This document shows positions 11,039 through 19,599 of a stretch of 64,000 nucleotides of DNA, one piece after another. A program made the position numbers and the translations under genes. Below the pieces are notes generated by a model. The model did not search any database. It worked only from the letters and a program-made list of their open reading frames with translations, and was not told the DNA's origin. The stretch covers positions 17,718,823 to 17,782,822 of the forward strand of contig OZ020591.1 in the NCBI GenBank assembly GCA_963971535.1, given 5' to 3'. Each line of letters begins with the position of its first letter. Positions within the stretch are counted from its first letter, which is position 1. The stretch is from Notolepis coatsorum. Taxonomy: Eukaryota > Chordata > Actinopteri > Aulopiformes > Paralepididae.

Positions 11039-11654
11039 CTGAAACAGAACAGACAGAGGCACACCACACACTCATCGTTAGTTGTATTCAAAGCATTCTA
11101 TATATAGATATGGTTTCATTTTAATATTAGAGTTCTGTACCATGTCATGAGCACGTCAGTATATATGGTTTGCTTTGGCAATGGTAAAAATAAAGCCTTG
11201 TTGAACTCGAGTTAGAAACGAAAACCGAGAAACCAAAAGTATTATATAACCAGATATCAATTGGACATAGCAGTGTTTTTTATAGATTGAGGGGAGGAGC
11301 CTAATTTCCGATGATGACGAGATTACATTAGGCAGAAAGAAAACAAAAATAACAGTAAATTGTCATTTTACTCTGAGCTAAATCACACCACATTGAATTA
11401 CTTTCTCTGAATGTTTTGTTTTGTAGCAGGTTGTTTTGTTATATCAGTCATCTTTAGTGATCTGGATGTCCCCGTTCAAAACCACCGCAGTGCTCCATCT
11501 CCTCATCATATAGTCTCTGTCTTTACTAGATGGAAAGGATCACTGCCAAACCCAAGGCTAATAAATGGAGGCTAAGTCACCAGTCAATCATTCAATGGGA
11601 GATGGGGGTACGGGCACATGCTCAGATTGCGCTGTTGGAGTGTTGGGCTGTAAA

Positions 11655-12085
11655 TGGTAAATGGTGCATTTACTGTATATAGCAGCTTTTATCCAAAACG
11701 CTTTACAATTTGTTCCTCACATTGAATGAATGAATTATTTTATTTAGAATGTTTACAAATACAAATAAATAAACATAAACAAATAATTGTTCAATTTCTT
11801 TTTACAAATAAACAAACGGAAAGGATAGGTTTGAAGCTGAAGGCTTATAGAGCAACCTACTCCTAATTCAAAAACAAATTCAAAAAAGTTAAAGTTTGCA
11901 AAATATAACAAACAAACAAAAACACACATTTGACCCATTCACTCTCACATTCACACACCGATGCGGAGGCAACCATGCAAGGTGCCAACCTGCTCATCGG
12001 GAGCAATTAGGGGTTAATCGAACCGGGAACCTTCCGACTACCAGACGACCGCTCTACCTCCTGAGCCACTGTCTTCCCAATTACT
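11655..12085 (-). mobile_element. tRNA-derived SINE, interrupted
   Basis: On the minus strand the head has a tRNA-like A box (GTGGCTCAGGAGGTAGAGC) and a B box (GGTTCGATT). The body follows (TTGCTCCCGATGAGCAGGTT-type), then a tail ending in GCTTTTATCCAAAACGC read on the plus strand. A LINE 3' end of about 200 bp (about 11728-11930) sits inside the body. Sister copies lie in blocks B (24775-24942) and C (31060-31293). Confidence 0.7.
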
Positions 12086-12189
12086 GACTGAATTCAGCAG
12101 CAGATCCACCTGTTGGTGGCCTTTGACATACAAATTGTAGTAAGACCTAAAAACACAGATCTATGATCATTTATAAGCATGCTCATTAT

Positions 12190-12265
12190 GAAGAGCGGGA
12201 ATCAAACCGGGAACCTCCGGATTACCAGATGACTGCTCTACCTCCTGAGCCACTGTCGTCCAAAA
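12190..12265 (-). mobile_element. tRNA-like SINE head fragment
   Basis: Contains only the tRNA-like head in minus orientation (GAGCGGGAATCAAACCGGGA ... CTGAGCCACTGTC on the plus strand). It is the same family as the neighbouring SINEs and is repeated at 25055-25100, 31405-31445, 41315-41385 and 46286-46352. It is a SINE head, not a tRNA gene, because no acceptor stem pairs. Confidence 0.65.
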
Positions 12266-12661
12266 AGGGCTGGAGACTGTTTATCCGACTCAGTAGACTG
12301 TACCGTTCATGTACTATTTCAGAGTCGGAACCTTGTTCGTTCCCGTATACCAGACATCAAATGAGCTGGGAAATTTCACAATGTGAATTATAAAAACAGA
12401 ATAAGTGGTGCAATTTATAATCTTATAAAAATAGAGAGCAAAAGAAACAACAGTAATTACAACCTGTGAATTGATCGTGGGAATAAAAAATTCAAACGTA
12501 TTTTCATCCAGTCGGTTCCAGATGTTATTGAACCGGTTCCCGGTTGGAAAACGGGTCTCGGTTCCCGACCCTAGTAGTGACACGAGTTAAGTCTTCCTGA
12601 TCGAACGCCAAGAACTAACATTAATTTGGACACATAATCAGGTGTTTGCAAACAGGCCCAC

Positions 12662-12814
12662 CTGTGTCTCCAGCGGGTTGGCTAGGAGGAGGATTCCGGG
12701 GGTGAGACTTCATGTGGGTGGTAATTCGTCTGCGGATGTCAACAGTATAGGGACACTGTAGACATCTATACAGGCCCCCGGTTTTCTCCCATAGAATGCG
12801 TTTGAAGGACAAGC
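12662..12814 (-). CDS. Putative C2H2 zinc-finger exon A (153 bp)
   Basis: On the minus strand a pyrimidine tract ending TTCTATTCTACAG precedes the exon, which ends GACACAG before the donor GTGGGC. Both borders are phase 1. The 51 codons encode one classic C2H2 finger, C-x2-C-x12-H-x3-H, reading YRCLQCPYTVDIRRRITTHM followed by KSH, with leader WEKTGGL and tail NPPPSQPAGDTG. Helix residues at -1, +3, +5 and +6 are I, R, T and T. Four further copies (B 25463, C 31795, D 41783, E 46755) keep the zinc ligands and splice sites but differ at the helix. The likely role is nucleic-acid binding as a single finger or as part of a multi-finger protein. No start codon belongs to the exon itself. The upstream SINE tail ends only about 30 bp before the acceptor. 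Confidence 0.55.
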
Positions 12815-12846
12815 CTGTAGAATAGAAAACAGGGGACTGATTAAAC

Positions 12847-13105
12847 TGTGCATTTATATGGTAGCAGCTTTTATCCAAAGCACTTTACAATATTTGTTCC
12901 TCACATTCACCCATTCACTCACACATTCACACACCGATGGCAGAGGCAACCATGCAAGGTGCTGACCTGCTCATCAGGAGCAGTTAGGGGTTAAGTGTCC
13001 TGCTCAAGGACACTTCGACATGCTGCCCAGGGGGAGCGGGAATCGAACCGGGAACTTTCCAACTAACAGACGACCGCTCTACCTCCTGAGCCACTGTCGC
13101 CCCAA
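12847..13105 (-). mobile_element. tRNA-derived SINE upstream of exon A
   Basis: Minus-strand SINE with the tRNA-like head near 13035-13105 (A box GTGGCTCAGGAGGTAGAGC, B box GGTTCGATTCCCGCT) and a body with GTCCTTGAGCAGGACACTTA. Its tail ends at about 12847. Orthologous copies precede zinc-finger exons B (25650-25893), C (31985-32225), D (about 41980-42098, continued at 43869-43965) and E (about 46955-47070, continued at 48840-48935). Confidence 0.75.
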
Positions 13106-13277
13106 TTACTGAATTCAGCAGCAGATCCACCTGTATGCCTTTGACATAACAAATTTAGTAAGGGGGGCGGAGCCAGGCGGCATGGGATAAGGACGTGTTT
13201 CATAGCTGCTCCCGTATACTTTGGAAAACACACTTTTTACCCCTATAGTTTTTGTTTTATTTTAGTTTTTTTATTAA

Positions 13278-13747
13278 CTCATTCTGCGCCAATGATGAAA
13301 AAAGTCAGGTTAACTCACCATCGCTTGAGCGCCAATCACGAGAAAAGTCGGGTTTTAATCGTTATTTCTTTTATTAGCTATATCCATAAATTTTTCATCC
13401 ATCCAGCCTGATGTTATCATTGGGAATGGGTCTGAGCTTGCAAAGGGCAAATACAGCCGGTATTGCACATCATTGAAATCCCTCCCCCTTGGGCTGTACG
13501 CTGATCTGAGAAGTCCGGGCGGGGTATTCCTACGTTATTACACAGAGTTTGGGGAGACTCGGAGCAGCGTGGATTATGCCTTTTGGACATAATGTTCGAT
13601 CAATAAACACAATCAATATTTGGAATGGCGATCAGGAATTGGATTCATCTTTTTGCATTACATCAGAGACAAGGTAAGGACACTATATATCCAATCTTGC
13701 GTTGATCTGATATTTCTTTCTCCGGTACAAGCCCCATTTCAGTATAA
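13278..13747 (+). mobile_element. piggyBac-like element, right end lost
   Basis: Follows a TTAA (13274-13277) at exactly the point of the L1 5' UTR where the element at 49115 also begins. The interior shares TTTATTAGCTAT, CAATAAACACAATCAATATT and GGAATGGCGATCAGGAATTG segments with the other copies. The right end is missing: sequence passes straight into ORF1 codons near 13748, so the ORF1 start was deleted too. Confidence 0.6.
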
Positions 13748-14227
13748 CGGAGGAGATAGGAGCGGCTATTAAGATGGTGATGGAAGAAGTTAAAACACTT
13801 CAAGAAAGAGCCTTGGCTAACGATGAGATCGCCTCTCTCCCAAAGGAAGCCACAAGGCAGAGTCTACAGCTACACAAATTACAGAGGGCCTTAACCAATG
13901 TTCCCTCTAATTATTTTTTGGTCTGAGCAAACACTCAAACCTCCTGAGCAGACATCAGCAACTACTGAGCAACATACGCCACCTGCCGATTAACCGGTTA
14001 GTTGATATGCTGCGGTTTGTAAAAAATCTGAGAATCTTAATTTCCCTTAATGTCTAACATAAAAATATATACATTTTGCTGATACACAGAGAAATAATAC
14101 AAAAAGGCATATTATATTCCTTAATCAAATATTTATTTGACCATTGATTGACGATACCGAGCATAGTCCTTACTTTGGCTGGGTTGGCGGCGGCGGTGTG
14201 AGTCGTGTCACTAACTTTTGGTTTTAA

Positions 14228-15211
14228 ATTCATCATAAATTCATTAATTTATTTATTCAAGCGAGGCATTGCAATCCTTGACATAAATCATTTGATGTAT
14301 AATTAAATCAAAGGAAATGCGTTTGGGTCTGAGAGTGTGGCTGGTCTGCCGTTCTGATGCTGGATACTATTGGTTTGTTTTGGCAAAATTCTTCTGCTCT
14401 GTGTGACAATAAATAAATGAATGATGATATGCAATTTAAAACCAAAACTAAAGCCTCAGTATGAGTTTAAGACGTGAACATGGTCATGTTTGTTGAATTA
14501 AAAAAAAAAAGGAAAAAAAAAATCTATTTTTTTTTTTTTTCAACAAACATGACCATGTTCACGTCTTAAACTCATACTGAGGCTTTAGTTTTGGTTTTAA
14601 ATTGCATATCATCATTCATCATAAATTCATTAATTTATTTATTCAAGCGAGGCATTGCAATCCTTGACATAAATCATTTGATGTATAATTAAATCAAAGG
14701 AAATGCGTTTGGGTCTGAGAGTGTGGCTGGTCTGCCGTTCTGCAGCTGGATACTATTGGTTTGTTTTGGCAAAATTCTTCTGCTCTGTGTGACAATAAAT
14801 AAATGAATGATGATATGCAATTTAAAACCAAAACTAAAGCCTCAGTATGAGTTTAAGACATGAACATGGTCATGTTTGTTGAATTAAAAAAAAAAAGGAA
14901 AAAAAAAAAATCTATATATTTTTTTTTTCAACAAACATGACCATGTACACGTCTTAAACTCATACTGAGGCTTTAGTTTTGGTTTTAAATTGCATATCAT
15001 CATTCATCATAAATTCATTAATTTATTTATTCAAGCGAGGCATTGCAATCCTTGACATAAATCATTTGATGTATAATTAAATCAAAGGAAATGCGTTTGG
15101 GTCTGAGAGTGTGGCTGGTCTGCCGTTCTGATGCTGGATACTATTGGTTTGTTTTGGCAAAATTCTTCTGCTCTGTGTGACAATAAATAAATGAATGATG
15201 ATATGCAATTT
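14228..15211. repeat. Tandem 386/388-bp units with long hairpin arms
   Basis: The segment GAGGCATTGCAATCCTTGAC recurs at 14263, 14649 and 15037, giving periods of 386 and 388 bp. Each unit junction holds inverted arms of about 80 bp (for example about 14422-14504 and 14540-14620) around an A-run/T-run loop, so each junction can fold into a long hairpin. A further arm lies at 17981-18060, beyond the L1. Units are almost identical, so the amplification is recent or homogenised. Confidence 0.9.
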
Positions 15212-15329
15212 TGTATTAATTATTTTTATTATTTTTTAAACAAACATATAAACAAACATGACAACACACGATAAGATATACAAGCATTAATTGTCAGGGC
15301 ACATCCAATGAGATCACATTTTAGTTAGT

Positions 15330-15955
15330 TGTCTTATATATATCAGTTTTGGACTATGGTGATGTAATTTATAGGCATGCTGCGGCATCAACTCTTAAAC
15401 CTCTGGATTCTGCATATCACTCAGCTCTCAGATTTATAACTGGTGACAGATATGATACTCACCATTGTGTCCTGTATGATAGGGTGGGTTGGCCTTCTCT
15501 TGCAGAAAGGCGCAACAAACACTGGTATTTATTTATTTTTAAAGCCCTTATTGGTAAACAACCTGTTTATATCTCCTCACTGTTAAATTGGAATATTGGA
15601 ACCTATTCAACTCGATCGAATGACTGGATGGTTCTTAGGGTTCCTCAGATTTGTTCTGAGTTAGGGAAGTCAGCCTTTTCCTTTGATGCCTCTAACTCAT
15701 GGAATGTCCTTCAACTCACGCTAAAATTGGAGGTTCTCCCTTCCCTTGGAATGTTTAAATGTATGATTTCAGACCATTGTGTGACTACCTGTAACTGTTT
15801 TAGTTGATATTTTAAAATTATTTTTAAACGTTTTTAATTTGTTTTACTCTGGTGTTTAAATTTCTGTGAATATTGTTTTTATTATGTACTGTACAATCGT
15901 CGTTTCTGTAAATGAGGGAAACCTCAGATGCTTACGATTTTAAATAAAGGTTGAA
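15330..15955 (+). mobile_element. LINE 3' fragment nested in the L1 3' UTR
   Basis: Plus-strand frame 15349-15807 encodes the C-terminal tail of a non-LTR RT of the L2/Rex1 type: LDYGDVIYRHAAASTLKPLD, RFITGDRYDTHHCVLYDRVG and AFSFDASNSWNVLQL are recognisable. It is followed by a 3' UTR ending AATAAAGGTTGAAATGAA. It interrupts the antisense L1 3' UTR, whose two halves resume at about 15325 and 15960. Confidence 0.8.
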
Positions 15956-16091
15956 ATGAAATATAAGATATACCCCTAATACCTGTTATCTAAAAAACCT
16001 ACACACATATGCTCCAGCTCGAACCCCCCCCTCCCGGACCCCACCTTGAGAAGTACCTCCACTATCCCTCGCACCTAACCAGACACTACCA

Positions 16092-17980
16092 TTATAAGCT
16101 AGCTTTTATTCTCTCCACCACTTCTAACCACATTGACATTTTGGATTCATTGAGACCCAGAATTCTTGCTGTAGATATTTCATGGTAAATTACATCGAGA
16201 TATGTAAGAAACCAAACTTTACGGCACATTTTTTCCGGTTGAAACCAGCGTGATGCGATCAGCTTTTTAGCTACTGTGATACCTGATAAAACCAATCTCT
16301 TTAGCTGTGGATTCACTGCAAACTCAAAAACATCATTCAATAGTAATACCGAGGGGTGTACAGGTATATTCCAAGATACGAGTTTTGATATTTGTTGGGT
16401 CACATCTTTCCAGAATGCCTTAACTGGTGAGCAGTCCCAATACATGTGCATAAATGTCCCTTCGTCCCCATTTGTACATTGGGAGCATTTGGAGTCTTGT
16501 TTAAGCCCCATTCGGCACAGTCTTATAGGAGTCAAGTATGTCCTGTGAATATAGTTAAGATTGATTTGTTGATGATCCGGGTTCCTTGATGTAAGTCGGA
16601 CATTTGCCCAGGCTCCTTGCCAATCAAAGTCATTTTCCAGGTCTGGTATATCCCTCCTCCAGACAGAGTCTAGTTGGAGGGTTTCATACGAGGACGTTAG
16701 TAATTGATGATAAAATTCTGAAACAAAACCTCTCTATGTCTCTCTTTCGTAGAAGAATTTGTGGTATCTGTGGTGTTCAATTGGTCTGTCTAATGGAACA
16801 CTGTGAGACTTCAAACATAGCTCTAACTGTTTGTAAAAAAGCCATGTGGACTTGGTGAGATAAAATCTTTTGCGTATTTCTTTATCACTACAAAAACCCT
16901 GTTTGTTAAAAACATCCCCTAATGAGTGTATGCCTTGCTCTTCCCATATAGGGAATCTTATAGGTCGTTTTCCAATTAAGAGTGCATTGTTATTGAATAA
17001 GGGAGTATGATTGTGCCATTTTTGTGGGTTAGGATTTTTTTTTTGTGATTCACGCCATATCCGGATCGCATGAGTAATTATGGGGCCAAATTTTCATTCA
17101 CAGTGCTTGATTGGTAGTTTAGTGTATGCTATGTCCTTCAGTCTATGTGGGGCTACTATGTTTTCTTCTAATTTTCTCCAGGATACTAATGCTTGGGGGT
17201 CAAACCATGTTGTCAATGGACTTAATATGTACGCCTTAAAATATAGGAAAAAATCTGGAAATGCCATGCCACCATCTGCTTTATTTCTCTGTGTGGTGGA
17301 TCTTTTTATACGTGGTGGTTTGTTATTCCAAATAAATTTGTATGTGGAGGAGTGTAATCTTTTCGAGTAACCCTCTGGAGGGGGTAACGGTAGCATTGAA
17401 CTGAAGAAGTTGATTCTAGGTAGTACATCCATCTTAACTATTGATATCCGTGCTTGTACTGTGTTTTTAAGTTTTGCCCATCTATCAAGGTCGTCTTTGA
17501 TTTTGTTTTGGATTTTTGTGTAGTTGTGCTTCACCGTTTGTCTTATGGTGGGGAATATTTCCACTCCCAAGCATCTGAAATGTTTTACCATCGGTATCTC
17601 TCCTGGGAGGGTTGTATCTTTTTTTGCAGGGGTGTTAAGTGGAAGGAAAGCTTCGGCCAATTTATCTTAAATCCCGATAAATCACCAAAGTCCTCAATCA
17701 ACTTGAGCAGATGAGGCAATGTGGTGTTGGGGTTTTGCATGAACAATATTACATTGTCCGCATATAAACTAATTTTTTGTTGTGTGCCCTTGATTACGAT
17801 TGGTTCTATGGATTGGGATTGTCTTATATATTGTGCTAAAGGCTCTAATGATAGATTGAACAGTCCGGGACTAAGAGGACAACCCTGTCTGGCTGAGCGT
17901 GATACCGGAAAGATTTTGGAGATGATTGTGCCTGTTGTAATCATGGCCGATGGGTCTTTGTATAATACTTTAATCATATC
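16092..17980 (-). pseudogene. L1 ORF2 remnant (RT and C-terminal domain)
   Basis: Minus-strand frames encode, from 17980 downward, VLYKDPSAMITTGTIISKIF, then [19 protein letters not shown], then the active-site motif as YADNVILF, then the RT thumb and the L1 C-terminal domain with CSQCTNGDEGTFMHMYWDC, ending at 16092. The second catalytic aspartate is replaced by Asn (YADN). At least three frame or stop interruptions split the frame, near 17585-17660, at 17094 and near 16535-16600. The protein would be the L1 reverse transcriptase; this copy is dead. Confidence 0.88.
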
Positions 17981-18189
17981 GATGATATGCAATTTAAAAC
18001 CAAAACTAAAGCCTCATTATGAGTTTAAGACGTGAACATGGTCATGTTTGTTGAATAAAAAAAAAAAAGTAAAAAAAAAAAAAAAAAAACCTTTTTTTTT
18101 TTTTTTTTTTAGCGACCGATTTCAGATGTGCGCGGGAGCGTTTTGCCATGTGCGCGCGCGTGCACGGGCGCACCTTAGGGGGAACATTG

Positions 18190-18735
18190 CCCTTAACCGA
18201 CAAGCAGGCAGAGACGACCAAGATGCAATCCAGAATCAGCTAACTGCAGTCTCGGGAGAGACGCTTCAATATAAGAATCGTTGGAATCCCTGAGGGCACA
18301 GAGGGGAACCGTCCTTCAGACTTCATACCCGGCTTACTGCAAGGAATATTGGGCAAAGATGTCCTCCCTAATCCCCCGGAATGTGATGTAGCCTACAGAG
18401 CTAACCTGGTGAGGCCTGCTAAGGACCAGAGACCCAGACCGATCGTCGTGAGACAGCACAAGCTACAAACAAAAGGAGCTAATCGTCCGAGCGGGCCGCT
18501 CCAAAAGAGGAGATTTACGTTATGAAGAACACAAGGTCGCCATATTTGAGGACTATATTCCAGAAGTGTTGGCACAGAGAGGGGAGTATCGGGACGCCAT
18601 GTTCAAGCTATGGAAGTTGGGCTGCAGACCAGCATTGCTTTTCCCGGCAAGTCTGTCAGTGAAGCTGAGGGATGAGGAACGGAGGAAGTTTTGGTCGCTT
18701 CTCGAGGCTGAGGAGTATCTTAACGTCTTTATTAG
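18190..18735 (+). pseudogene. L1 ORF1 C-terminal part (nucleic-acid binding)
   Basis: Continues the ORF1 that was split at 13895. Frames read GIPEGTEGNRPSDFIPGLLQ, then PAKDQRPRPIVVRQHKLQ, and, in a second frame, FEDYIPEVLAQRGEYRDAMF, KLWKLGCRPALLFPASLSVK and LRDEERRKFWSLLEAEEYL. This is the conserved C-terminal half of L1 ORF1 protein, which binds RNA and acts as a chaperone in the retrotransposition particle. A TAA after residue SRIS and a frameshift near 18478 are both shared with the copy at 52090-52966. Confidence 0.8.
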
Positions 18736-19255
18736 TCATAGTGTATATTTACCAATAGGTTAATGTGTTATTAGTGAGATTTTAGTTTATGGAATGTGTT
18801 CATAATTTAGCGAATATCCGCCATTTAGAATTTGTGTCACAATTTGATTAGGAAAGGACATCCAGAGCTCTCAATGAGTATTGAAATTTCGAAAAACTAA
18901 ATTACACAGCGAATGCCAGCTTCCTGCAAGCAAATGACTTGTGGCTGATTTTTTTTTATTTCTCTTATTTTTTGGGATTATCTACCACAAAACTGAACGT
19001 TATTGGCATATATTAGTTTGTCTACCTTCTGTGAACGTTTAGCAACCATCCGCGTCTCAATCCGATAAAAAATGGCGGACCTGTCTCAAATTTAAAACGG
19101 ACTGTATTTACAGTAGATTTCATTCACGGTTCTTGCTGCACGGCTGGTGATACTAAATCCAAATTGAACTCTGCCATTTGAAAGAGGAGATTTGGCCCGA
19201 TCCATAGATGTGCAATTTGGCTATAATAAGGTCATTTATAGGCCTGATGTTCTAT
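18736..19255. other. AT-rich sequence with no recognised feature
   Basis: Diverges from the L1 copy at 52920 and shows no frame longer than chance, no tandem structure and no recognisable transposon ends. It may be old intergenic or intronic DNA. Confidence 0.5.
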
Positions 19256-19261
19256 ATTATA

Positions 19262-19545
19262 TTGGTTCTCAACCTTTTTACACCAAGTACCACCTGAGAA
19301 CGTAGCTGGCTCTCCAAGTACCACCATATGACTGACGTTAAAATACAGTCTATTCAGCTATGCACAGTTCACACAGGAGGCAAATGTATTCCTAATACCA
19401 TTATTTATTGTTAACTTTTGTCAGACACAGCCACAATGTACAAAGGGGTAGCACTAGAACTAGCAAACTCTTCCACACAACTCAAACTAACATTCTCACA
19501 TAGCAAGTGAGAAAATTAAGAACAACTGTATTTCAGCAAATGTAC
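19262..19545. mobile_element. hAT (Charlie-like) end remnant
   Basis: Contains TTGGTTCTCAACCTTTTTAC followed by ACCAAGTACCACCTGAGAA, a known Charlie-type terminal pattern in vertebrates. Only one end and some internal DNA are present. At its right begins another DNA-transposon-like end (GGGCGTTTTCACACCTG near 19552), into which the LINE at 19600 appears to have inserted. Confidence 0.45.
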
Positions 19546-19599
19546 TTAAGGGCGTTTTCACACCTGTAGTTCGTTTGCTTTGTTCCGATTCAGGGAGAC

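Larger units (their letters stand above)
11039..13150 (-). repeat. Duplicated block A (intron, SINEs, zinc-finger exon)
   Basis: This segment recurs as block B (24158-25950) and block C (30532-32285), and in part as blocks D and E (41077-44030 and 46260-49001). The order is constant: intron sequence with GGTTTGCTTTGGCAATGGTA, a SINE, the TCGGGAACCGAGACC segment, the zinc-finger exon, and a second SINE. At its far edge A carries the L1 with GGGGCGGAGCCAGGCGGCAT, as D and E do, whereas B and C carry a different L1 start (AAGGACTTCCGGTGATGACG). Confidence 0.85.
15212..17980 (-). mobile_element. L1/Tx1-type LINE, 5'-truncated
   Basis: Same family as 1413-3460, in minus orientation. A perfect 15-bp target duplication GATGATATGCAATTT flanks it (15197-15211 and 17981-17995). 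The 3' end is at 15212, the truncated 5' end at 17980. Another LINE (15330-15955) has inserted in its 3' UTR, as shown by comparison with the 3' UTR at 3222-3460. Confidence 0.9.
13896..18189. mobile_element. hAT element carrying a tandem array and an L1
   Basis: Inverted ends CAATGTTCCCTCTAA and TTAGGGGGAACATTG bound the insertion. The flanks GCCTTAAC (13888-13895) and CCCTTAAC (18190-18197) are an 8-bp target duplication with one mismatch, and the uninterrupted site is visible at 52395-52410. Right-end subterminal DNA is rich in GCGCGC. No transposase is visible. Inside lie the 387-bp tandem units and the L1 at 15212-17980. Confidence 0.88.
13157..18735 (+). mobile_element. L1-type LINE 5' region with ORF1, split by a hAT
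   Basis: Begins with an L1 5' UTR start (GGGGCGGAGCCAGGCGGCAT), also seen at 44031 and 49002. A TTAA element occupies 13278-13747. ORF1 sequence then runs at 13748-13895 and continues at 18190-18735 after the hAT insertion. Alignment with 52090-52966 shows the hAT fell between codons of ORF1. Sequence diverges from the other copy after 18723. Confidence 0.85.

Noticed and set aside
11521-11650. Possible extra exon starting ACTAG/ATGGAAAGGATCACTG on the plus strand, conserved in blocks A, B and C
   Set aside because: It is on the strand opposite to the finger exons, lacks a clear donor, and conservation is no higher than in the surrounding intron.
12314-12583. Small frame beginning MSLLGSGTETRFPTGN, repeated at 25178, 41495 and 46467
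   Set aside because: It is read from the repeat with TCGGGAACCGAGACC, is broken in block C, and has no splice or start context. Conservation follows from recent duplication.
12190-13105. tRNA genes on the minus strand
   Set aside because: A and B boxes are present, but the stems do not pair and each is followed by a conserved SINE body. The same heads recur in all duplicated blocks.
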